From Variovorax sp. Root473 (GTDB taxonomy: Bacteria; Pseudomonadota; Gammaproteobacteria; Burkholderiales; Burkholderiaceae_C): 64,000 nt of DNA. The notes beneath the pieces are model-generated. The model saw only the letters and a list, made by a program, of their open reading frames with translations, ran no database searches and was not told where the DNA came from. Positions 8,662 to 17,214 of this stretch are shown piece by piece. Numbering within the stretch: the stretch's first letter is position 1; each line of letters opens with the position of its first letter. The stretch covers positions 499,339 through 563,338 of the forward strand of contig NZ_LMEV01000017.1 in assembly GCF_001426505.1 (NCBI RefSeq). Direction: 5' to 3'. The position numbers and the translations under genes were made by a program.

Positions 8662-10125
8662 TCAGGTGTCCAACCCCGCGAGGCATACGTACTTCACTTC
8701 GAGGAAGTCGTCGAGCCCGTACTTCGAGCCCTCGCGCCCCAACCCCGATTGCTTGACGCCGCCAAAGGGCGCTTCCGCGGTTGACACCAGCCCGGTGTTC
8801 ACGCCCACGATGCCCGATTCGAGCGCTTCGGCCACGCGCATGATGCGGCCGATGTCGCGGCTGTAGAAGTACGCGGCCAGGCCGAATTCGGTGTCGTTGG
8901 CCGCGGCGACGGCCTCGGCCTCGGTGTCGAACGCGAAGATCGGCGCCAGCGGGCCGAAGGTTTCCTCGCGCGCGAACAGCATGTCGGGCGTGGCGCCGGC
9001 GATCACGGTCGGCTCGTAGAACAGGCCGCCCAGCGCATGGCGCTTGCCGCCCGCGAGCACGGTGCCGCCCTTGGCGACGGCGTCGGCCACGTGTTCCTCG
9101 ATCTTCTCGACCGCCTTGGCGTCGATCAGCGGGCCCTGGTTGACGCCAGCCTCGGTGCCGTTGCCGACCTTCAGCGCGTTGACCTTGGCCACGAGCTTCT
9201 GCGTGAAGGCTTCGAGCACGCCGCGCTGCACGTAGAGGCGGTTGGCGCACACGCAGGTCTGGCCGGTGTTGCGGTACTTGGAGACCATCGCGCCTTCGAC
9301 AGCGGCATCCACATCGGCATCGTCGAACACGATGAAGGGCGCGTTGCCGCCGAGTTCGAGCGACAGCTTCTTGATGGTGTCGGCCGACTGCTTCATGAGC
9401 GTGCGGCCCACCTCGGTCGAGCCGGTGAAGGTGAGCTTGCGCACGATGGGGCTGCGCGTCATCTCGCCGCCGATCTGGCTGGCCGAGCCGGTGAGCACCG
9501 ACAGCAGCCCCTTCGGTACGCCCGCGCGTTCGGCGAGCACGGCAAAGGCCAGCGCCGAGAACGGCGTCTGCGTGGCCGGCTTCACGACCATCGCGCAACC
9601 GGCCGCGAGTGCGGGCCCGGCCTTGCGCGTGAGCATGGCGGTGGGGAAGTTCCAGGGCGTGATGGCCGCGGTAACGCCCACGGGCTGCTTCAGCGCGAGG
9701 ATGCGGCGATCGGCCTGCGGCGCGGGAATGGTGTCGCCGTACACGCGGCGCGCTTCTTCGGCGAACCACTCGATGAACGAGGCGGCGTAGGCGATCTCGC
9801 CGCGGCTCTCGGCCAGGGGCTTGCCCTGCTCGGTGGTCATGATCAATGCGAGGTCGTCCACGTTCGCGAGCATCAGGTCGTTGAGCTTGCGCAGGATGGC
9901 CGAGCGTTCCTTGGCGGGCACCTTGGCCCAGGCTTTCTGGGCCTTTTCGGCGGCGGCGATGGCGCGCACGGTTTCCTCGGTGCCGCACATCGGCACGGTG
10001 CCGATGTGCTCGCCGGTGGCGGGGTTGGTGACGGCGACGGTGGTGCCGTTGTCGGCATTCACCCAGGCGCCGGCGATGCAGGCCTGCTGGCGCAGCAGGG
10101 TCGGGTCTTGGAGTTTCAGTGGCAT
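8662..10125 (-). CDS. gabD: NAD(P)-dependent succinate-semialdehyde dehydrogenase
   Basis: A 487-residue aldehyde dehydrogenase. Start at 10125 gives MPLKLQDPTLLRQQACIAGAW, the usual GabD N-terminus; upstream residues are non-homologous. Seen are the cofactor region FTGSTEVGRTL, the catalytic Glu in LELGGNAPF, the catalytic Cys in NTGQTCVCANR, and the C-terminal PFGGVKQSGLGREG. It oxidises succinate semialdehyde to succinate in GABA or 4-hydroxybutyrate catabolism. No GABA transaminase adjoins. The gene converges with egtD, only 7 bases between stops. Family call strong; exact aldehyde less certain. Confidence 0.88.
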   Translation of the reverse strand: MPLKLQDPTLLRQQACIAGAWVNADNGTTVAVTNPATGEHIGTVPMCGTEETVRAIAAAEKAQKAWAKVPAKERSAILRKLNDLMLANVDDLALIMTTEQGKPLAESRGEIAYAASFIEWFAEEARRVYGDTIPAPQADRRILALKQPVGVTAAITPWNFPTAMLTRKAGPALAAGCAMVVKPATQTPFSALAFAVLAERAGVPKGLLSVLTGSASQIGGEMTRSPIVRKLTFTGSTEVGRTLMKQSADTIKKLSLELGGNAPFIVFDDADVDAAVEGAMVSKYRNTGQTCVCANRLYVQRGVLEAFTQKLVAKVNALKVGNGTEAGVNQGPLIDAKAVEKIEEHVADAVAKGGTVLAGGKRHALGGLFYEPTVIAGATPDMLFAREETFGPLAPIFAFDTEAEAVAAANDTEFGLAAYFYSRDIGRIMRVAEALESGIVGVNTGLVSTAEAPFGGVKQSGLGREGSKYGLDDFLEVKYVCLAGLDT

Positions 10126-10403
10126 GGGTGGTGTCTCAGGCTGGCAGGGCGCACAGGCCTTGAGAAGGAGAGTCGGAGGGAAGAGGAAGCGGACCACATC
10201 GACGTGCCTGCCGCAAGTCGGCAAGGGCAAAACCGCGTCGTGCGCTCGGGTTTGCACGCCCGGTGCCGGCACGGAAACCCTGCCGGCATCGGGCCGGGAT
10301 GACCCGGCGCAAGGAAAACGTGCCGCGCCAGCGTCACAATAGCCGTTGTCCCGAGCGCGCAACGCGGCATCGGCACTTTGCACCTCCCCCGGAGATCGAT
10401 CCC
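10126..10403. other. Intergenic region between divergent gabD and DUF427 genes
   Basis: This 278-base stretch holds no convincing gene. It contains two small dyads, TGCCG-N5-CGGCA (about 10220) and the palindrome GTGCCGGCAC (about 10265). The string CACAATAGCCG at about 10335 recurs, as GACAATAGCCGG, before the GNAT gene at 14.76 kb and may hold a -10 element. A GGAG precedes the DUF427 start. Confidence 0.4.
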
Positions 10404-10688
10404 ATGAAAGCAACCTGGAACGGCGTCACCATCGCCGAAAGCGACGACACCGTGCTCGTCGAAGGCAATCACTACTTCCCGATGAGTTCGCTCAATCGCG
10501 ACGTCGTCACCTTCAGCAACCACAAGACCACCTGCCCGTGGAAGGGCTCGGCGAACTACTACTCGCTGCTGGTCAACGGCGAACTGCATGCCGACGCCGC
10601 CTGGTACTACCCCGATCCGAAGCCCGAAGCCGAAGAAATCCGTGACCGCGTCGCGTTCTGGAAGGACGTGAAGGTCAGCGCCCAGTGA
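10404..10688 (+). CDS. DUF427 domain protein
   Basis: A 94-residue single-domain DUF427 protein, with conserved-looking YFPMSSLNRD, TTCPWKGSANYYSL and AAWYYPDPKPEA. Start at 10404 has GGAG 9 bases in front. The family is common and small, probably a beta-rich ligand-binding fold; no reaction is established to my knowledge. Its stop overlaps the GTG start of the dioxygenase gene (GTGA), so the two are translationally coupled. Confidence 0.85.
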   Translation: MKATWNGVTIAESDDTVLVEGNHYFPMSSLNRDVVTFSNHKTTCPWKGSANYYSLLVNGELHADAAWYYPDPKPEAEEIRDRVAFWKDVKVSAQ

Positions 10689-11434
10689 GCACCGCCGCCT
10701 TCGCTCCCCCGTTCACGCCGCCAGCCGAACTGGCAGGCGCGTTGCGCGAGCACGGCTACGCGGTGCTGAGTCCGCAGGGCGTGTGCGAATGGCTCGGCGT
10801 GCCGCTGGCGCAGCTCGAGGCGCTGCACGCCGACTGGAACGACCTGCCGCCCGACGAGTACCTGAAGGACGGTGGCCGCTACCGCACGCGGCGCCACGCC
10901 TGCTTCACGGTCGATGCCGACGCCACGCTGGCGCAGGTGCCGCACCGCGCGCACTGGCAGCCGGTCGAATACAACGCGCTGCACGGCGGCATGCAGCGCT
11001 GGTTTGCGCCGATGCTCGACGCCACGGTGGCGCAGCCCGCGTGGCAGCGGCTGATGCAGCAACTCGGCCAGGTCAGCAGCGACATGCGCGGCGCACCGCA
11101 GCGCTGGTTCGTGGAAGCGCACCAGTTCCGCATCGACACCGCCGGCGGCATCGGCCGCCCGACGCCCGAAGGCGCGCACCGCGACGGCGTCGACCTGGTG
11201 GCGGTGGTGCTGATCGGACGCCAGGGCATCAAGGGCGGCGAGACGCGCGTGTTCGAGGCCAACGGCCGGCGCGGCGAGCGCTTCACCATGACCGAACCGT
11301 GGACGCTGCTGTTGCTCGACGATGCACGCGTGATCCACGAATCGACGCCGATCCAGCCGCTGGAAGAGGGGGGCGACGGGTGGCGCGACACGCTCGTGGT
11401 CACCTGCCGGTCTGAGGGTTTCCAGGGGGATTGA
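10685..11434 (+). CDS. 2OG-Fe(II) dioxygenase family protein
   Basis: A 249-residue protein that looks like the 2OG-Fe dioxygenase family including amino-acid hydroxylases such as L-isoleucine dioxygenase. Candidate iron ligands are His and Asp in EGAHRDGVD and the distal His in RVIHESTPIQ; the 2OG-binding Arg may be in WRDTLVVTCR. Start is a GTG overlapping the DUF427 stop. It probably hydroxylates a free amino acid or small molecule in the cytoplasm, but the substrate is not deducible. Confidence 0.8.
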   Translation: MSTAAFAPPFTPPAELAGALREHGYAVLSPQGVCEWLGVPLAQLEALHADWNDLPPDEYLKDGGRYRTRRHACFTVDADATLAQVPHRAHWQPVEYNALHGGMQRWFAPMLDATVAQPAWQRLMQQLGQVSSDMRGAPQRWFVEAHQFRIDTAGGIGRPTPEGAHRDGVDLVAVVLIGRQGIKGGETRVFEANGRRGERFTMTEPWTLLLLDDARVIHESTPIQPLEEGGDGWRDTLVVTCRSEGFQGD

Positions 11435-11568
11435 GACGCCTGCGGACTTCGCTGGTCGGAGTCCTACAGGGCGGGTTCTGCATAGCGGTTAAATTCGGGG
11501 CCCGACCGACCCGGTGCGAACCCGGTCCGTCAGTCTGTCTGTCTGCGAACGCTAAGCGAGGTCCCGCC

Positions 11569-12009
11569 ATGTTCAATCACATCCTGGTCCCCATCGACGG
11601 CTCCGAAACTTCCATGCTCGCGGTCAGCAAGGCCAGCGGTCTTGCCCTGGCATTCGGCAGCCGCATCACGCTGATCCACGTGATCGACAACTACCCCTTC
11701 ATCGGCGTGGGCGCAGACTATGCGCTTGGCCAGAACGAATACCTCGCGGCGGCCACCGCCAGCGCCAATGCGGCGCTCGCACGCGGCGTGGCCGCCCTGG
11801 CGGCCGAAGGCCTGCACAGCGACCAGCGCGTGATCGACGGCCATGTGGTGCACGAAGGCATCGTGGACACCGCCATCGCCATCGCGGCCGACCTGATCGT
11901 GATGGGTTCGCACGGCCGCAGCGGCATCGAGAAACTGCTGCTGGGCAGCGTGACGCAGCGCGTGCTGCAGGACGCCACCATGCCGGTGCTCGTCGTCAAG
12001 GGCCGCTGA
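11569..12009 (+). CDS. Universal stress protein, UspA family
   Basis: A 146-residue UspA-fold protein starting MFNHILVPIDGSETSMLAV. The ATP-binding signature is near the C-terminus (GSHGRSGIEKLLLGSVTQRVL), so it is probably the nucleotide-binding subtype. Monocistronic. The end of the gene overlaps the convergent pseudouridine synthase by 14 bases. Role: stress survival, mechanism undefined. Confidence 0.92.
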   Translation: MFNHILVPIDGSETSMLAVSKASGLALAFGSRITLIHVIDNYPFIGVGADYALGQNEYLAAATASANAALARGVAALAAEGLHSDQRVIDGHVVHEGIVDTAIAIAADLIVMGSHGRSGIEKLLLGSVTQRVLQDATMPVLVVKGR

Positions 12010-12661
12010 GAAACTCCGCAGCAAACCCCGCCGCACGTTCGAAGTGCAACGCCTCCCGCGTCGCGGGATGCACGAACCCCAACTCCCTGGCATGCAGCAG
12101 CAGGCGCGGCGCGCGTGCCTGCAGTGCCGCGTCGCCGTACAGCGCGTCGCCCAGGATCGGATGCCCGATCGACAGCAGGTGAACCCGCAACTGGTGTGAG
12201 CGGCCGGTGAGCGGCTCCAGCAGCACGTGCGTCGCAGCGGGTCCGCTGGCCAATGCGCGCCAGCGCGTGAGGCTGGGCTTGCCCGCGGGGTCGATCTTCT
12301 GCAGTGGCCGGCGCGGCCAGTCGGCCATCAGCGGGGCGTCGATGACCGACCAGTCTTCGCGCTGCGGCATCACGCCATCGACCACGGCTTCGTAGCGCTT
12401 GTGTACCTCGCGGTCGGCAAAGGCCGCGCTCAGCGCGCGCTGCATCTTCAAGCCGCGCGCCATCACCACGAGGCCGCTGGTGCCCATGTCGAGCCGGTGC
12501 ACGATGAGCGCGTCGGGCCACTGGCGCTGCGCGCGCGCGCTCAGGCAGTCCTGCTTGTCCTCGCCGCGGCCGGGCACGCACAGCAGGCCGGCGGGCTTGT
12601 CGAGCACCAGCAGGTGGGCGTCTTCGTGAACGGGGAGCAGGTCGGGCGGTGAAACGGTCAT
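11996..12661 (-). CDS. RluA-family pseudouridine synthase
   Basis: A 221-residue catalytic domain with the RluA signature HRLDMGTSGLVVMA, Asp58 being the nucleophile, and the later GRSHQLRVHLLSIGHPILGDALYG. No S4 domain is present, so it is a short RluA/TruC-like enzyme that isomerises uridine in rRNA or tRNA. Closest in style to 23S/tRNA synthase RluA; exact target site unknown. It converges on usp with a 14-base overlap. Confidence 0.88.
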   Translation of the reverse strand: MTVSPPDLLPVHEDAHLLVLDKPAGLLCVPGRGEDKQDCLSARAQRQWPDALIVHRLDMGTSGLVVMARGLKMQRALSAAFADREVHKRYEAVVDGVMPQREDWSVIDAPLMADWPRRPLQKIDPAGKPSLTRWRALASGPAATHVLLEPLTGRSHQLRVHLLSIGHPILGDALYGDAALQARAPRLLLHARELGFVHPATREALHFERAAGFAAEFLSGP

Positions 12662-12723
12662 GGGGACAGCGAGTGTAGAGAGGCTCAGAAAGCCGGAAGA
12701 AGGCTGGGCTATCCTCGACCGAT

Positions 12724-13983
12724 ATGCCCGGTGCCGCTTCTTCCTCGCCTCCTTCTTTCTCCGACCTGAGGCGCGAGCGCCCCTTCATGCAGCTGTGGGT
12801 GGCGCGCCTGTTCGGCACCGCGGCCTCGCAGATGATGCTCGTGGCCATCGGCTGGCACATGTACGAGCTCACCGGCAGCGCGTGGGACCTGGGCCTGGTC
12901 GGGCTGTACCAGTTCGTGCCCGCGCTGCTGCTGGCGCTGCTGGCCGGCCACGTGGTGGACCGCCACCACCGCGCCCGCATCGTGGCCGTGTGCTTCGCGG
13001 TGCAGGGCACGGTGGCGCTGGCGCTGCTGTTCGCGGTGCTGCACAAGAACGACACGCGCGCGCTGCTGCTCGGCCTGTCGCTGGTGCTCGGCGCGGTGCG
13101 CGCCTTCCAGATGCCGGCCCAGCAGGCGCTCACGCCGCTGCTGGTGCCGCCGCTGCTGCTGTCGCGCGCGATGGCGTTCAGCTCGGCCGGCATGCAGGGC
13201 GCGATCATCGGGGGGCCCGCGCTCGGCGGACTGCTGTTCGTGGCGGGCATGGCGGTGGTTTACGGTGCGAGCGTGCTGTGCTTCGTGATCGCCTGCGTGC
13301 TGGTGCTGCGGTTGCGCTACGACCACGCACCGGCCGTGCGCGAGCCGGTCACCCTGGCCACGGTGTTCGCGGGCGTCAATTTCATCTGGCTGCGCAAGCC
13401 GGTGCTCGGCGCGGTGTCGCTCGACCTGTTCGCGGTGCTGCTGGGCGGCGCGGTGGCGCTGCTGCCGATCTATGCCAAGGACATCCTGCACACCGGCCCC
13501 TGGGGCCTGGGCCTGTTGCGCAGCGCACCGGCGGTGGGTGCGCTGGTGATGTCGATTGCGCTCACACGCCGGCCGGTCGAGCGCAAGGTCGGGCGCACGC
13601 TGCTGCTGGCGGTGGGCGCGTTCGGGCTGTGCATGGTGGTGTTCGGGCTGTCGAGGAGCTTTCTCGTCTCGCTCATCGCGCTCGCGGTGTCGGGAGGCGC
13701 CGACATGGTCAACGTCGTGATCCGCCAGACGCTGGTGCAGCTGGAAACGCCCGACGCCATGCGCGGGCGCGTGAGCGCGGTCAACTCGATCTTCATCGGG
13801 GCGAGCAACCAGCTCGGCGAGTTCGAATCGGGCGCCACGGCGGCGCTGCTGGGGCCGGTCGGCTCGGTGGTGCTCGGTGGCGTGGGGACGATGGTGGTGG
13901 CGCTGGCGTGGTTCCGACTGTTCCCGTCGCTGGCGCAGCGCGACCGGATGGTGGTGGCGGCGCCGGCTTCGGCGCGGTCCTGA
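12724..13983 (+). CDS. MFS transporter, EntS/DHA3-like exporter
   Basis: A 419-residue, 12-TM major facilitator protein. The N-terminus ASSSPPSFSDLRRERPFMQLWVARLF and the middle PAQQALTPLLVPP resemble the EntS/DHA3 group (siderophore or drug exporters). The divergent start is 63 bases from the pseudouridine synthase start. No siderophore synthesis genes are nearby, so multidrug or metabolite export is the safer call. Confidence 0.82.
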   Translation: MPGAASSSPPSFSDLRRERPFMQLWVARLFGTAASQMMLVAIGWHMYELTGSAWDLGLVGLYQFVPALLLALLAGHVVDRHHRARIVAVCFAVQGTVALALLFAVLHKNDTRALLLGLSLVLGAVRAFQMPAQQALTPLLVPPLLLSRAMAFSSAGMQGAIIGGPALGGLLFVAGMAVVYGASVLCFVIACVLVLRLRYDHAPAVREPVTLATVFAGVNFIWLRKPVLGAVSLDLFAVLLGGAVALLPIYAKDILHTGPWGLGLLRSAPAVGALVMSIALTRRPVERKVGRTLLLAVGAFGLCMVVFGLSRSFLVSLIALAVSGGADMVNVVIRQTLVQLETPDAMRGRVSAVNSIFIGASNQLGEFESGATAALLGPVGSVVLGGVGTMVVALAWFRLFPSLAQRDRMVVAAPASARS

Positions 13984-13986
13984 TCG

Positions 13987-14271
13987 TCAGTCGAAGAGGG
14001 CGCGCGCCTGCGGCGTGTCGAGCGTGAGGTCGCTCGTCGCCTCGGCCACGCACGGAAGAATCCAGCAGTCGATCTTTTCGTCGAAGCTCAGGCCCGGCCA
14101 TTCGATGAGGTGGCGGCTCTCGCCTGAAAGCCGCTGGCAGATGCAGGTGCGGCAGGTGCCGTTGCGGCACGAACTGGGCAGTTCGATGCCCGCCGCCTCC
14201 GCCGCATGCAGCAGCGTGACGCCCGCCTCGGCCTCGAATTCAAGGCCCGACGGTTCGAGGCGGACCTTCAT
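13987..14271 (-). CDS. [2Fe-2S] plant-type ferredoxin
   Basis: A 94-residue ferredoxin with CX4CX2C (Cys35, 40, 43) and the distant fourth ligand Cys74, the plant-type [2Fe-2S] pattern. It is a cytoplasmic one-electron carrier. It is the last gene of a three-gene minus-strand unit, overlapping the VF530 stop by ATGA. The redox partner is not visible. An additional Cys45 lies next to the cluster. Confidence 0.9.
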   Translation of the reverse strand: MKVRLEPSGLEFEAEAGVTLLHAAEAAGIELPSSCRNGTCRTCICQRLSGESRHLIEWPGLSFDEKIDCWILPCVAEATSDLTLDTPQARALFD

Positions 14272-14561
14272 CGCACGGGAGGTTCTTGAGGGGATTGCTG
14301 CTGCTGTTCGCGGCGTTGCTCGCGCAGCATGAAGAGGTACAGGCTTTCGACCTTGTCGCGTGCCCAGGGCGTCTTGCGCAGGAACTTGAGGCTGGAACCC
14401 ACGCTGGGCTCGCTGATGAAGCAGCGGATCGGCACCAGGTGCCCCAGCTGCTCCCAGCCGTAGTAGTCGGCCAGCGCGGTCACGATGGCCTCCAGCGTGA
14501 GGCCGTGCAGCGGGTTGCGCGGCTGCGCCGGCTGGGGGGCGGGCGCGGGGACGTCGGTCAC
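14268..14561 (-). CDS. VF530 family DNA-binding protein (DUF2132)
   Basis: A 97-residue protein with the VF530 core: [25 protein letters not shown], then [32 protein letters not shown]. The family is a small helical fold with reported DNA-binding features. The Pro/Ala-rich first 15 residues and Gln-rich tail are outside the domain. Four-base overlaps on both sides (48-aa gene before, ferredoxin after) mark a tight operon. Confidence 0.88.
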   Translation of the reverse strand: MTDVPAPAPQPAQPRNPLHGLTLEAIVTALADYYGWEQLGHLVPIRCFISEPSVGSSLKFLRKTPWARDKVESLYLFMLREQRREQQQQSPQEPPVR

Positions 14562-14704
14562 TTGTTCTTGAGCTTGCCGCGCGGAATCACCGCCGTGGTG
14601 ACGGTGCGCACGGGCTCGATGCCGCCGGTGGGGGCCTTCGGCGGCGAAGTGTCCTTCTTCGGTTTCTTTGCTTCCTTGTTGGTGCGTTGCTGACCCTTGG
14701 CCAT
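14558..14704 (-). CDS. 48-residue basic small protein
   Basis: [20 protein letters not shown] is the N-terminus of this 48-residue, lysine-rich, probably disordered protein. I recognise similar MAKGQ-R-NKE-KKPKK proteins annotated as hypothetical in other beta- and gammaproteobacteria, which supports the start at 14704. Its stop overlaps the VF530 start (ATGA). A nucleic-acid-binding role is suggested only by charge. Confidence 0.75.
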   Translation of the reverse strand: MAKGQQRTNKEAKKPKKDTSPPKAPTGGIEPVRTVTTAVIPRGKLKNK

Positions 14705-14791
14705 GTACTTTCTCCAGTTGATGCGTGCGGATGCAGCAGGCAGTTTAGCGGTGCGGCGACAATAGCCGGTTCCACACGTTTTTCCGCTTTC

Positions 14792-15310
14792 ATGTCCGAT
14801 TACGAAGTTCGCCCCGCCACGATGCGCGACGCCAAGGCCGTCGCCGAAGTCCATGCCCTGTCCGCCAAGGCTGCCTACGAAGGCATCCTGTCCGAGGACG
14901 ACCTGCGCGTGCTGGCCCCCGCCTCGCGCGAGGCCAAGTGGCGCGAGGCCATCGAATTCAGCGAACCGCAGGTCCATGTGGTGACGCACGGCGGCGAGAT
15001 CGTCGGCTTCGTGGGCTTCGACCGCTCGCGCGACCCCAAGACGCCGCCCACCACGGGCGAGATCTGGGCCATCTACGTCAAGCCCGAGCACTGGGGCAAG
15101 GGCGCCGGCGTGGCCCTGTGGGACGCCGCCCGCGAAGGCCTGGCCGAAGAAGGCTGCACCACCGTCACCATCTGGGTGCCGCTGCGCAACGACCGCGCCA
15201 TGCGCTTCCACGAACTCGCCGGCTTCAAGCGCGAGATGAAGACCGCCAAGACCACCGCGCTGGGCACCGTGCGCGTCGAAGAAATCCGCCTGAAGCGGGC
15301 CGTGGACTGA
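14792..15310 (+). CDS. GNAT-family N-acetyltransferase
   Basis: A 172-residue acetyltransferase. The acetyl-CoA-binding motif A is IWAIYVKPEHWGKGAGVALWDAA (about 92-114), followed by TIWVPLRNDRAMRFHELAGF, as in streptothricin/RimI-like GNATs. Acetyl acceptor unknown. It is divergent from the 48-aa gene with a GACAATAG string upstream as a possible -10 element. Confidence 0.88.
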   Translation: MSDYEVRPATMRDAKAVAEVHALSAKAAYEGILSEDDLRVLAPASREAKWREAIEFSEPQVHVVTHGGEIVGFVGFDRSRDPKTPPTTGEIWAIYVKPEHWGKGAGVALWDAAREGLAEEGCTTVTIWVPLRNDRAMRFHELAGFKREMKTAKTTALGTVRVEEIRLKRAVD

Positions 15311-15399
15311 TCCACCCCCGGATGCCGCGTACGGTCTTCCCCGGCGCGGCCACCGGCTGCGGATAAGCTCGCCGCTTCTTCCACAGCCTGACTTTCGCC

Positions 15400-16314
15400 A
15401 TGGCCACCAGCCTGCTCCTGCTGCTCGACGACATCGCCACCGTGCTCGATGACGTCTCCGTCCTCACCAAGGTTGCCGCAAAGAAGACCGCTGGAGTGCT
15501 TGGCGACGACCTCGCGCTGAACGCGCAGCAGGTCACCGGCGTGCGCACCGAGCGCGAGCTGCCGGTGGTGTGGGCGGTGTGCAAGGGCTCCCTCGTCAAC
15601 AAGGCGATCCTGGTGCCGGCCGCATTGGCCATCGGCACCTGGCTGCCCTGGCTGGTGACGCCGCTGCTCATGGTGGGCGGCGCGTTCCTGTGCTTCGAGG
15701 GCTTCGAGAAGCTGGCCCACAAGTTCCTGCACAAGAAGGAGCACGAGGCCGACACGGCGCGCCACCAGCAGGCCGTGGCCGACACCACGGTCGACGTGGT
15801 CGCGGTCGAGAAGGACAAGATCAAGGGCGCCGTGCGCACCGACTTCATCCTCTCGGCCGAAATCATCGCCATCACGCTGGGCACCGTGCAGGGCCAGCCT
15901 TTCATGACACAGCTCACCGTGCTGGTCGGCATCGCGCTGATCATGACGATCGGCGTCTACGGCCTCGTGGCCGGCATCGTGAAGCTCGATGACGCGGGCC
16001 TGTATCTGAGCCAGCGCACCAGCGCGGCGGCGCGCGGCCTGGGGCGCGGCATCCTGGCGGCGGCGCCGTGGCTCATGAAGGGCCTGTCGGTGGCCGGCAC
16101 GGCCGCCATGTTCCTCGTGGGCGGCGGCATCCTGGTGCACGGCGTACCGGCGTTCGGCCATGCGGTCGAAGACTGGGCCAAGGCCACGGGCGGCGTGGTC
16201 GGCACGCTGGGCTCGATGGGCGTCAACGCGGCCGTCGGCATCGTGGCCGGCGCCATCGTGCTGGCCGTGGTGGAACTCGTCGCAAAGCTGCGCGGCAAGA
16301 AAGCGGCGCACTAA
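15400..16314 (+). CDS. DUF808 inner-membrane protein (YedI-like)
   Basis: A 304-residue multi-pass membrane protein that begins MATSLLLLLDDIATVLDDVS, the conserved start of DUF808. HKKEHEADTARHQQ lies in a cytoplasmic loop, and about six to seven TM segments follow. The family is widespread and of unknown function. The stop TAA runs directly into a short hairpin at 16315. Confidence 0.9.
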   Translation: MATSLLLLLDDIATVLDDVSVLTKVAAKKTAGVLGDDLALNAQQVTGVRTERELPVVWAVCKGSLVNKAILVPAALAIGTWLPWLVTPLLMVGGAFLCFEGFEKLAHKFLHKKEHEADTARHQQAVADTTVDVVAVEKDKIKGAVRTDFILSAEIIAITLGTVQGQPFMTQLTVLVGIALIMTIGVYGLVAGIVKLDDAGLYLSQRTSAAARGLGRGILAAAPWLMKGLSVAGTAAMFLVGGGILVHGVPAFGHAVEDWAKATGGVVGTLGSMGVNAAVGIVAGAIVLAVVELVAKLRGKKAAH

Positions 16315-16334
16315 GAAGGTGTGAACGCCTTCTG
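16315..16334. repeat. Hairpin sharing a 14-mer with the 159-bp inverted repeat
   Basis: AGAAGG / CCTTCT form a 6-bp stem with an 8-base loop, between convergent genes. The first 14 bases, AGAAGGTGTGAACG, are identical to the left tip of the large inverted repeat at 6189-6202. It could act as a bidirectional terminator, although no T run follows. Confidence 0.5.
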
Positions 16335-16350
16335 ACCTTGCGGGCGGGCC

Positions 16351-16566
16351 TCAGCGGTCCGGCTTGCCGCGCTGGAACAGGCCGACGCCGACCAGCGCCA
16401 CCCCCAGCGCGAGTGCGAACCAGCCGACGAGGTACGCGCCGGCCACCATGTCGAACCAGCGCGAGCCCTGCAGGAAGCGCGGCCCCAGCAGCACGGCGGC
16501 GCCGATCAGGAGGCAGAGGATGCCGCGCTCGATGGTGCGCAGCTGTCGTTGGGGGCGTCGGGCCAT
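16351..16566 (-). CDS. Small two-TM membrane protein
   Basis: A 71-residue product starting MARRPQRQLRTIERGILCLL, with two hydrophobic spans (about 15-30 and 40-63) and basic ends. Family not recognised. G/C third positions and clear topology support coding. It converges on DUF808. Confidence 0.65.
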   Translation of the reverse strand: MARRPQRQLRTIERGILCLLIGAAVLLGPRFLQGSRWFDMVAGAYLVGWFALALGVALVGVGLFQRGKPDR

Positions 16567-16701
16567 GGGGGTCTTTGCAAGGAAAACGGAAGCGGCCATT
16601 GTCCCGCGCCGCGCGGGCAAGCCGCAGCCGGCCTCAAAACGTCGCGTGCGCGCATCGGTTGGCACGCAAAAATGCGTCCAAACGTTGCAAAATCGCAGGC
16701 C

Positions 16702-17136
16702 ATGCCACACCGCCTCCTGCCCACTGGTCCCGTCTTCCTCTCCCCGTTTCGACGCGCCTGCGCGGGCGCCTGGCTGGCCCTGGGGGCTGCCACGGCCCTT
16801 GCGCAACCGCAGCCCGATCCTGCCGGCTTTCCGCTGGACGCGGTCGGCTACCTCAACGAGGAACTGCCGCGCATGGACGCGGCCGTCGCCACGAAGGACC
16901 GCAGCTTCTTCTTCGGCGCGATGACGCGCACGGTGCAGTTCTCCGAGCGCTGGGGTTTCAAGGCCAAGGCCAACCCCGACCTGGCCGCCTACCCGATGTG
17001 CACCGCGGCCGTCATGGACTACGCGGTGGTCGGCATGTGCAAGCTCACTCCCGCCGCCGACGCCTGCGAGCCGGGCTTGGCGCCGCGTTTCGACGCGAAC
17101 CTGAAGCGGTGCCGCGAGCTGGCCGCGCAAAAATAG
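16702..17136 (+). CDS. Exported small protein of unknown function
   Basis: A 144-residue product with a long signal sequence (basic n-region PHRLLPTGPVFLSPFRRAC, then GAWLALGAATALA, cleavage before QPQPD). The mature part has four cysteines in its second half (MCTA, MCKL, ACEP, RCRE), likely two disulfides in the periplasm. ERWGFKAKANPDLAAYPMC is the densest part. No family recognised. The gene may form a unit with the enoyl-CoA hydratase 78 bases downstream. Confidence 0.65.
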   Translation: MPHRLLPTGPVFLSPFRRACAGAWLALGAATALAQPQPDPAGFPLDAVGYLNEELPRMDAAVATKDRSFFFGAMTRTVQFSERWGFKAKANPDLAAYPMCTAAVMDYAVVGMCKLTPAADACEPGLAPRFDANLKRCRELAAQK

Positions 17137-17214
17137 GCCTCCGGCCTTTCGTCCTTCCTCTCATCGAACGAAGTCCCCGCGCCATGGCCGTGCGTGCGGG
17201 GCGGAGACACACGC

